Positions 55,658-64,000 of a DNA stretch of 64,000 nt are shown here, in pieces. Each line of letters begins with the position of its first letter. Within the stretch, counting starts at the first letter, position 1. Below the pieces are notes generated by a model that saw only the letters and a program-made list of their open reading frames with translations, searched no databases and had not been told where the DNA came from. The position numbers and the translations under genes are program-made. The stretch lies in NCBI RefSeq assembly GCF_000344685.1, contig NW_006920415.1, forward strand, positions 1,934,719 to 1,998,718, read 5' to 3'. Source of the stretch: Gloeophyllum trabeum ATCC 11539. Its lineage: Eukaryota; Basidiomycota; Agaricomycetes; Gloeophyllales; Gloeophyllaceae.

Positions 55658-56448
55658 TTTTTGGGTAACCAGTGGACTCTCTTGCTCGGGCGTCGTCATT
55701 TACCGCGGTGTATTCATAGTGATATGTTGTCCCTGTACCCAGCGCGGTGTAATCGTCCTAAATATTCGATCCGCTTGGATCATATGAGCCCGGTTTCCGG
55801 ACAATGAGCTGCCTGGTTACCGACATGGTTCATATGAACCCTGAGCTCGAGCAGGGGTGGGTATGACCGTACCCTGCCAGAACGCTGCAAGTCATTCCGG
55901 AAGCTGCGGGTCGGACGGCATGCACCGCTGTTTTCAAGTCCCGGTTACTATGTTTCAGAAACAATCTCGGCGTCGACTTGCTACTAGCACTCAACAATAG
56001 TGGGTGTTAGCGCTGGTTGCATTACTTCTTGACGCCTAGTGTACACATGAACAAATACTATAGCTCGACCTGTCTCAACTAGAGTACCCAAAGCTGTGGG
56101 AAGCTTGGGATCGACCAAATACATCACGTTCATCTACAACGTAAAATGCTTGACACTACAGATTTTATTGAGGTGACCAGTGTGCCTGAAGAGACAAACG
56201 CTGGAACCCCCCCTCTTGTAGATGTCTTTCTTACTCCGCGTATTCCATCCTATCCTATAAACAAGCGCGACATCAATTGCAATCAGCAAGTCCAAGCTGT
56301 TCGGATTGTACCTTTTTTGTAGCGGTCTGGTCAATCGTCGTCTCACCTAGTTCCTCGTCGTTAGGGCCCCATGCCAGCACCGACGTCGTCTCATTACGCT
56401 CGGCTAATCAGCTTCCTGTTCTACACTGTCATAATCATCCTGGAGTAC
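55658..56448. other. Intergenic between convergent genes
   Basis: Downstream of the F-box gene and of the next DUF6534 gene. No recognisable gene. Confidence 0.55.
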
Positions 56449-58239
56449 TCACAATATGCACGCCGCCCCCTGGTGGGCCGCCGTTCTGCGGCACGGCGGA
56501 GAGAGGGAAGCCTGAGGCGTTCGCGGTGCTGTGCCCCCGTGTTGATTCGGAGGAGAGGGTGTGGCGGGAAATGAGTCTGTGTCAGACGTAAGTTAGCGGT
56601 GAGATGATTGGGTGTGGTCGGACATGGGTGGCTCACGTCGTGGTCACGGAGATGAGATATACTAAATAAAGACAAATATCTGAGTACGAGACGCCGCTGA
56701 TGATAGATGAAACCTACATTGACCGCTGGGCAGGAGGGGCAACATGAATATGAACTTGTCGGGGAAGAGCACGAACTGGCGGTGTTGAATGAGCACCCAT
56801 CCCAAAAGCCGCCAGAAACAAAAACATACGAAGAGCATGTTGAAGAACGCGGCGAGGCTAGAATATCAATCCTATCAGAATGCGGCGCGTAGCTTCGAGG
56901 GTACTAGTACATACGTCGTGAGCACTCCTCGATTGAGGGAATAGACGATGAGCTTGTTAAGGAGTGTGTCCGTGCTGCCATCCCGGTTATCCGTCTCTCA
57001 ACATTGCAGGAAGGCTGGCGTATTAGCTTACCGTTTTAAGCCCGTGCGACTGGTATGGAATAACTGCGTAGAAGATATCTCAGCCACGTACTTCGGGGGC
57101 TGTGTACTAAGGGAGAACGTACGGTAATAAGAATGACCGTGATGGACAGATCGCACGCCGCAGTCGCAGCGCTCTGCGTCGTTGTGACTTTCTGAGGACA
57201 AAGTATCAGTCAACGTGGCTATAACGAACAGACATGCTACCACGGCATACTTCTGTCGAAGCCAGGAGACTGAACCTGCCGACTTCGGCACTGGAATCAA
57301 TCCTATTAGCTATGCACCAACAGGAGCGAAAGCAAGAGGACACACGATAACGTCGTCTGTGCTGTATAGGGCGCGGATGATCTGATCAATTGCTGCTTAA
57401 CAGAACTCTAACAGGTCAGACCTACCGATGCCAGCACCTGATAATATCGCCCATCTCATCAACCGATGGGCAGCTTCATCAGTAGCGATCACTTACTTAG
57501 TTGCAGCAGACCCAGAAGCACCTTTAAGCATCTAAATTTAGCTTCAAATGACGCGTATACGGTACGAGCATACGAACCGGAATGCCTGTCAAAAAGACAC
57601 TTCGGTGGCTCACTAAGAGTATGATATTTCAATGGTTGCATAAGCATATCAAACACAGCTGGACCCACGCCTCCATATTCTCCAAGCGAAGAACATCTGT
57701 GATATGAAGGCGACGATGTAGATAGCCAGCAGCTGAGTGACGGCCGTCCTGTATTTCGCGAGTCGTGAGTCGTTTTGCAAGCAGGGATTGCCTGACCGTT
57801 GAGGGGACACACCTGGGCATAATGTCGATCTGGGTGAGGCTACTGAAACTTTGTATGAACGCGAAGTAGCCCCAGGCAAAGTATGTGCAAATGTGAACCG
57901 TCATGAGGAAGCTAGACCAATGTTTAGTCCCGTTCCCCTAGTACGTGAAGCGCGTGCTTACGCCATGGTCCCCACCTAGAGACATAGAGACGGTTAGCAA
58001 GCCAATCCCTTCCGGCTCCACAGCATAGACGTACGATCCACTTGGAAGACTTTGGATCCTCGGGATACCTCGTGAAGTACTGAAAGGCCAGCAGCATTCC
58101 AGCTCCATAGAGGCTGGCGGTGCGTTTACCAAATCAGTCTGATTTGCTTCCGACGGCAGCAAAAGCTTTCAACTTACACGGCATCAATGAAGAACGCGAT
58201 GAGCATCAACGCGAACGTGGCGTCCAGCGGATTCCCCAT
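56449..58239 (-). CDS. DUF6534-type multi-helix membrane protein, divergent member
   Basis: The start is ATG at 58239: MGNPLDATFALMLIAFFIDA then V at a GTAAGT donor. Exon 2 gives LYGAGMLLAFQYFTRYPEDP, a tiny exon VGTMA follows, then LMTVHICTYFAWGYFAFIQS, FSSLTQIDIMPR, TAVTQLLAIYIVAFISQMFF with AWRIWR, LRQKYAVVACLFVIATLTDT, TDTLLNKLIVYSLNRGVLTT (the DUF6534 core signature) and FPDKFIFMLPLLP. The tail after SYVSDTDSFPATPSPPNQH is Pro/Arg/Ala-rich and ends AACIL. The family is an orphan seven-helix group. It is less similar to the two DUF6534 genes in the left part than they are to each other. Exons around 57450-57600 and 56880 are uncertain. Confidence 0.75.
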
Positions 58240-59392
58240 GGTGAATTCCTTGCATGCAGAGTCTCGCCGAGACGCGGAAAGTGAAAGATCCAAGGAGTGG
58301 ACGGAACGTGAGGGATCGGTCTTGAGATGAGTTCTATCTTTAAAGCCGCCATCTTTGCGCTGCGCCAGGCGTCATGCCTTTTCGCATCTTGTCACGTAAA
58401 CGAAGGCGGGATCTGTGGCGCACTTCGCGATGCCGTTTGTGGTTCGCACCTGTTCGCACTGTTTCCAAGCACAAGCCGGTCAGCCCTATAGAATTAGATG
58501 AATCAAGATCGTAATTATAGGTACAGGTAGTCCTTGAACCCTAGAAATACGTACACGCATATGGGCCTATTCCCTTGCAGTAACCCAACAGCCGGAAGTA
58601 TTTACACACGCAACCATGTGTCGTCCGAGCGTCCGCCGAATACAGAGCGATTTGCATCCCGGAGTGCGAAGCCTCGCACTCATACCTGACGTGTCAACAC
58701 CATCCGTTTTCACCTCAGAAGGCGCGTACTTTTCATGCATTATTTTCTATGTCCTTTCTTTCGCAACAGCGACAGAGTCCATCTGAGCGTCAGCCACGCA
58801 ACGGCATTCCGGTCAATTATAGCCTAGATTCTGCATCTCAGGGTAGAGGAACTTTTCAGGTTCGAGGACTTCTCCGGTGATAGCCGGAGCACTATGATTG
58901 GCCACTGCAATTTCGTTCCGTCGCTAGTACAAGGAAAATCTGATCGGGTCTGGATCCTGTTGCCCGCGAGGTGGACAAACTACGTACCTTAGATTGAACT
59001 AAGATAGTAGATTGTCGGGCCCGTGCGACGTCTCCCGCGGCGACGCGAACGGCCACCGCGCAATCAAGCTAACCAGCAACTGCCAGTTAGGGTTGAAGTC
59101 AAGCACGCTAGCCAACTAAGGCGGCGGGGAACTCGTCCGTTCGGTGTACTTACCAGACATGAGCCTGGGTGGGTCGCGCTCGCGACATACCAACGACTGC
59201 TGACTGACCTCACACGCGCACGCTAGCAGTTTCAACACTTTATGCGCCTCTCACTTCTATCTGCACGGAAACAAGTGATGAAAAGCACCGGGGTAACGAG
59301 AAGCCTTCGGCTCCTGGACGCCCTAGCTGAATAAAGGTCATGGGAGCGATTGTGGGCGTCGAGCAAATTCATCGCTCTTGTTGTCCTCCAGC
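58240..59392. other. Intergenic, no gene recognised
   Basis: Divergent spacer between the DUF6534 gene and the hydrolase gene. Only short frames such as 59023-59226 without recognisable content. Confidence 0.6.
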
Positions 59393-60601
59393 ATGCCTAC
59401 CGCAGTCATCGACGCCGAAGGAACTGAGATCTTCTTCACAGACAGTGGGCCTGTCGAGGGCTCCAGCGATTACACCACCTATGTGATGTACCATGGATCA
59501 GCGTTCACTGGTGGTGGGTGGCGGACATTTCCTATCTTATCTGAAATCCTTACCTTTCGCCAGATATGTTCCACAAGCTCCTCCCTTTTGCCGCGAACGC
59601 GAAGGACAACGTCCGGCTGGTCATCCTAAATCGCCGCGACTACGTCGGTTCATCGAAGTACTCCGACGCGGAATTGGAGGATCTGAACGCTGGCCGCAAG
59701 GTATTTATGGAGCGTACTGCGGTGGAAGTCGGCAACTTCCTCGCCTGGTTCATCGAGAAGAACCAGATTCCTCGCATCACTTCGGACGGGAAGTCAGGTG
59801 GCCTCGCTGTTGGGGGCTGGTCCATAGGAAGCGCTACCCCGCTCTCCCTCTTTGGACACCCGGAAGCCGTGCCAAAGGAATTGTATGCAAAGTTAGAACC
59901 TTATTTTAGGTTGCTGATATTCTATGGTACGAGCCGCGCTTCGAAGACATACGAGTCCATCAGTAACGATGAAGTTCTTAGATCCCCCTCACCTCACATT
60001 TGGCTATGAGCAGCCGCCAGAGGGCTACAACCCATGGACCGACCCGGACTTTCCCACCCCGCTTGAGCTGTTCGACAACTTCCGCTACTGGGTATCAGGC
60101 TACTACGAGCACGCCGGGCTGCCCTCACGCGACGGGCGCCGCCTCAACTTCGCGAAGCGGGGTGAGAGGCCGTCCGTGGATAATATGACCCCCGAAGAGT
60201 ACGCGAAGAACTTTGATGGCATAGCCGCAAGTCGCTGCGAGTTTCCCATGTATTTCCCTATGCAGCCTGTCTTGAAGGAACAAGCGGAGAAGGCGCTGTT
60301 CGATGAAGAGACGGTGAGCAGAGTGCTGCCCAGGGTAAAGGTCGTGCTGCAGACTTGCACGTCCGCGAACTGGTACTGCGCGTATGGGTTCATCGAGACG
60401 GAGAGGAGGTATAAGGAGTACGTGGCGAAGGGGGTTAAGGTCAGACCAATTCAGTTCCAGGAGATCGAAGGAGCGAATCATTTCGTGAGTGAATATAGGG
60501 ATGACGGAGTTGTTACGCTGGCTGATGCAGGTTATCAGATTCACTGGGACGACCCTGTCAAATTTTGGACCGCTACTGCTAAAGCAATCAACGGCCTCTA
60601 A
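59393..60601 (+). CDS. Alpha/beta-hydrolase fold protein
   Basis: A soluble hydrolase of unknown substrate, about 370 residues. The ATG at 59393 (MPTAVIDAEGTEIFFTDSG) was preferred to the in-frame TTG at 59378. Three exons: the first ends in GSAFTG, the second starts in DMFHKLLPFAANA and has DNVRLVILNRRDYVGSSKYS, and the third starts in DPPHLTFGYEQPPEGYNPW. Exons join in phase through GAT codons at about 59535/59562 and 59924/59982. GGWSIGSATPLSLFGHP provides the nucleophile elbow GxSxG. VLQTCTSANWYCAYGFIETE and QEIEGANHFVSEYRDDG place a late His after the last core strand, as the catalytic His should be. It ends KFWTATAKAINGL. No signal peptide or helix. Esterase, epoxide-hydrolase-like or transferase activity cannot be told apart. 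Confidence 0.85.
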
Positions 60602-61090
60602 TAATCAAATAGGACTGTCAGTGTACCACTGGTGAAAGTAATGCAGAACGAATATCAATTACATCTACCCGGCGTTGCTAGTACTCTGTAGCTGGAGTCA
60701 TCATTAACCTACTGAGGCGTACTGAGCAACGGGCATAACGCCGGGATAACCGTAGAATGCGACGCTGAAAGGAGATGGATCAAGGACAGATCTAACGGCG
60801 TCTACCCGTTAAATGAGAGTGCGAGAGTCAGCGCCGTAGCGTCGGGCTAGGGACGGCAGTCCTTGTGCCAATGTGACCGAAGGACAGGATGCGCATGTGA
60901 TATTCAGAGTTTACGACAGTCCTACGGATGGCTCACCTGTGTACCGGGAGATCGTAATATTTGGCGAGTCGAGAACACATACGTGCGGGTATTCCACTCA
61001 TCTCGACCGATGCGCTACCGACGCACAGATACTACTACGCGAGAAGCTAGAGGCGCGTATGGATCCAAAATATAATGGTGATACCAAGAC
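60602..61090. other. Intergenic, no gene recognised
   Basis: 3' side of the hydrolase gene and of the convergent F-box gene. Nothing recognisable. Confidence 0.5.
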
Positions 61091-63387
61091 CTAATATGGG
61101 ATTGTGATAGAGGGTTCCTTTCGCGAGACAATAGACTCGCAGTAGAGGCACCAGTCCCCGAGTGGTCCCGGTAAAACACTTGGAGCCTCACAGCTGTGAG
61201 CTTCATGCAGTCTACGCAGACAAATGCGATGGCTGGACGAAATCCATGACAGACCTGCTGCTCGCCCATCTCCCAGGAGGTGTGCGAGCAGAGGCCGGCA
61301 GTGGGCTATACGACGTTGCCCCCCCGTAGATCGACCCGGAGTCCCGTCGCGCGTTGCAGCCAGGATCGCCTTGCCGTCGAGAACGTTCAGCCTAACTAGG
61401 CAGACACCAAAGAGTATCATGAACGGCTTGACAGGAGTCAGGTCGGGGTTGTAGATGACAATGAGGCCTTTCGAGACGGACCTATCAAGCCCAAGGGAAC
61501 GTAACCTGCCGTCCGTGACATGTACAGAGAGATAATCGCGATAATGAAAAACCAGAAACCCTGTCAAAGGAGCGGTGCGAAAAACAGGATGATATGTATC
61601 AGAGACTAAGGACGGTCAACCTGCAAGAATCCTCATCCGGGTCATCTGTGCCCTTGACGGCCATAACGTTGATCGATTGTCAATGATTGCCCACTTACAG
61701 CGAAGAGAATACGCACGTCCTGGAAAACAAGGCCGTCTTCGTATATCATGACAACCCTGTCGTAGAAAGAGCTTGGGGGTGGTAGGTTCGGGAAACGTCC
61801 TACATATTGTCGGTGCATCCTCGGGCCTGAGCTAGTATCCGTCACGTCCCCGAGAGCCCGCCGAGCTGACGGAGGATTAAATTCTATTACTGCGACCGTC
61901 CGCGGTCCTTCGGTGCCCTCCCCGTCCTCTTCCTGGTCGAGATTGTATACCAACTTATTTCCATAGGTGGACCGCAGAGTGTCAATGGCAGGTACTCCTT
62001 CGATCAATAGAGAACTCCCTCCCCAGTGGTCCCAGAGCCAAGTGGTACCGACCGCACCCCGAGCCTGCGGTATCAGTGATAACAAGCTAGAGACTGGTAC
62101 CAGGTGTAGCAACGGCCCAGCGCACATAGGCCACCTGGGCCACCTGTGATCCTTGACGTAGAGAGCTAAGACCTGACTGTGGGGCGCAGAGTAGAAGGGG
62201 ACGTCGGAGTCATGCCCATCCTGACCACGCCAGGGACGACACAGATATGTTTCCAGACACGTGTCGTTCCATTCCGGGTCCCGATCTCCGAAACTGTACG
62301 CAAACGCGCAGTGGTAGTTCTCCTCGTTCCAAAAAGACGGCGCCACTTTGCGTTTGCCAGAGATCGTACACTTCCAGGTGCCCGCGAGGACCATGCATGA
62401 CGGCCATCGCGACGTATCGCTCCGAGAGGAACACGTATTCTATGCTGTTCATTTCCGAGCATCCCATATCCTACAGATGATGTTCGCTCAGGACGTCATC
62501 ACCACGGTACCTTAGGGGATGGACATACCAGCAAGGTAACACAGGTCTTCCAATTGAGCACAATAAATTCGCCGAGATCACGCAACTCTTGCCAGAACTG
62601 GACGCCAAAATGGATCTGTGGTCCTTCAATGTCTACAAGCGCCTCTCTCCGCATGTTATAGTAGTCCACGTCAGGCAAAGATACTGTAGACTTCGTAGCC
62701 AGAGGATGCGGATCTCCAGTTGCAAGCGTGCGAACGTGGACCACACAAGTGGGGCTGAGCCATGGGCTCAACGGATCTCTGAAAGACACTCGGCTCATGA
62801 TGAAAAAGGAAATAGCAGAAAGATGAGACTCGCCTATGCGGGATTTCGACTAGTATTAGTAGATCCTGGGCCGGATCGAACGCCATTGCTTTGACATCGA
62901 AGCCTGCATTCGGAAGGCGCCACTCGCGAGCATCGATGCCACGAGCATGGGCAGGCAGCCTGTTGAATACCAGCTGCGAGTCATCGACGACGCGACCAAG
63001 TATGCCACCCCTAAGCACGCTCAAGGTCCAAGACATTGCAGGTAGTGTCTCCGTGGTCTTGAAATTCATGTCCTGCCATGAGAGAGTATATCTACGGAGA
63101 CGAGAAAGGCGTTCTGCGGTGTTCAGGCGGGAACCAGGATTGTCCTCCATGCCTGCCACTGCCAGTTCGATTTCGTATTGCAGGGCAATTGACTCGTCGA
63201 CCGTACACTTGAGATCGTTGCATACCTAGGAATTCGGATTAACTGCGACATACTAGCAATGAGGGTGGAGAGCAAGTGTCCACACCCTTCGTAATGAGAC
63301 TATATCTTTGAAATCAAGCTCTTTGAGTATGTGAATAATGAGCTCGACGGCTAGGCCGAGTAGTCCCAAGCGCAAGGGGTCCATCAT
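61091..63387 (-). CDS. F-box protein with beta-propeller-like region
   Basis: A probable SCF adaptor. The start MMDPLRLGLLGLAVELIIHI at 63387 opens the F-box, continuing LKELDFKDIVSLRR to an intron. The next exons give LQYEIELAVAGMEDNP, RLSRLRRYTLSWQDMNF, RVVDDSQLVFNRLPAHARGI, MAFDPAQDLLILVE, MRREALVDIEGPQIHFGVQF, FLSERYVAMAVMHGPRGHLE and VYDLWQ. Later exons give VPFYSAPHSQVLALYVKDH, SLLIEGVPAIDTLRSTYGNK, RTVAVIEFNPPSARRAL, VVMIYEDGLVFQDVRILFA and FLVFHYRDYLSVHVTDGR. IELxxxGMEDxP after the F-box is typical of a large agaricomycete F-box family. The 3' end is uncertain: the final frame (to 61091) loses the family look after IVIYNPDLTPVKPF, so the true end may be earlier or the C-terminus damaged. 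Confidence 0.78.
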
Positions 63388-63838
63388 GGATGGCTAAGGG
63401 AGTGGTCCCAGAGGTCGGGTGATGTCAGGCGTGGACCAACGTGGACGATGCGCGAGTTCCTCTTGCGGCTGTACTTAAGGCTGCAAGCTGCAAGCAGAAC
63501 GTATAAGTTACTGGGAACGGACAGTACGCGGACAGTACGCGGACACGTCATGCACTTATCCCAAAGGTGTCCGTGGACTGTCCAGGTGATAATCTGTCAG
63601 TTGTCCGCGGACTGTCCGTGCGTCCTTTGAGTCGCCGGCCTGCATCCGGATCGATAATCTACCGCCCCGACTCTTGCCTGTTATGGCCTTCCCGCCCGAG
63701 GATGCTGGCGCTGTCCTGCGCCGCCCACCCGCCCCTGTCAAGAGGCATAATTCCTTTTCCGTGTCCTGTATAGTAGGTAGTACTAGTCAACAGCTAAATC
63801 ATTTTATTTTGACTTGCATCCTTTACGCTACTGGGACC
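63388..63838. other. Intergenic with short direct and inverted repeats
   Basis: CGGACAGTACG repeats directly at about 63518-63548 (period 11). The inverted form TGTCCGYGGACTGTCC occurs at about 63568-63583 and 63603-63618. No gene recognised. Confidence 0.6.
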
Positions 63839-64000
63839 ATGGACCCTTTCCCGCATGACGCCCGTACTGCTGTCTGTCCGACGTGTGGTGTGCTCTTACG
63901 TAAAGCCACATTCAACGCTGGTACCTCCAATCCAGAGAATTATGGACGCTGGAAGGCCTACTGCCCGAGCTGCCAAAAGCACCACAACATAACTCCTATC
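63839..64000 (+). CDS. 5' end of a zinc-finger (GRF-like) protein gene, cut by the right edge
   Basis: ATG at 63839 opens a frame still open at the edge. It reads MDPFPHDARTAVCPTCGVLL, then RKATFNAGTSNPENYGRWKA, YCPSCQKHHNITPI. The pattern CPxCG...TxxxxxNPxNxGRxxxxCPxC resembles a GRF-type zinc finger, which binds single-stranded nucleic acid. In mushrooms such N-termini are seen on hypothetical nuclear proteins and some transposon-encoded ones. Only 54 codons are visible, so the full function is unknown. Confidence 0.6.
   Translation, partial: MDPFPHDARTAVCPTCGVLLRKATFNAGTSNPENYGRWKAYCPSCQKHHNITPI

Noticed and set aside
61091..61270. C-terminal part of the last F-box frame as secure coding sequence
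   Set aside because: After about 61430 the frame no longer resembles the family; kept only as an outer limit.
1..64000. Biosynthetic or defence gene cluster
   Set aside because: No adjacent backbone enzymes, P450s, transporters or NLR-type proteins; the genes belong to unrelated pathways.

Overview
The window is eukaryotic nuclear DNA from a basidiomycete fungus, most likely an Agaricomycete (Polyporales-like; the order is a guess). The evidence is many short spliced exons with 45-70 nt GT-AG introns, several F-box proteins, orphan seven-helix proteins of the DUF6533 and DUF6534 types, and a Helitron with the N-terminal domain usual in mushroom genomes. I found no bacterial operons, rRNA or tRNA. 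Most genes had to be rebuilt by joining exons by eye, so outer ends are firmer than every splice site.

Layout. 1-380 (-): 5' part of a DUF6534 membrane protein, cut by the window edge. 1943-2643 (-): MsrA. 5563-7357 (+): DUF6533 membrane protein. 7540-9312 (-): secreted histidine acid phosphatase. 9881-10567 (-): QCR6 hinge protein of respiratory complex III. 11783-15152 (+): large Upf1/NFX1-type SF1 helicase. 15235-16933 (-): F-box protein. 17898-19534 (+): second DUF6534 gene. 20256-22049 (-): paralogue of the 5563 gene. 24751-26323 and 39860-41413 (+): two paralogues of a third, unnamed multi-helix family, with a broken third copy at 47100-47512 before a 724-nt run of N.

27216-35621 is a decayed autonomous Helitron (Rep, PIF1-like helicase, C-terminal protease-like domain), interrupted at about 29130-31540 by repeat-rich DNA. 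35622-39859 is a graveyard of small inverted-repeat elements, including one with perfect 26-nt terminal inverted repeats and TA flanks.

The right part holds conserved housekeeping genes. A WRAP53-like WD40 protein (-) and TDP1 (+) diverge from a 197-bp spacer. DIS3/RRP44, the exosome nuclease (-), diverges from a TPR/F-box/LRR-like protein (+). Then come another DUF6534 gene (-), an alpha/beta hydrolase (+), an F-box propeller protein (-) and the start of a zinc-finger gene (+) at the edge.

No single pathway unites the window. The left and middle are dominated by lineage-specific, duplicating membrane-protein families and transposons; the conserved genes sit around and between them. The points most worth checking are the repeated duplication of three orphan membrane-protein families, a probable 4-nt microexon in QCR6, and a duplicated promoter-like module of about 170 bp.
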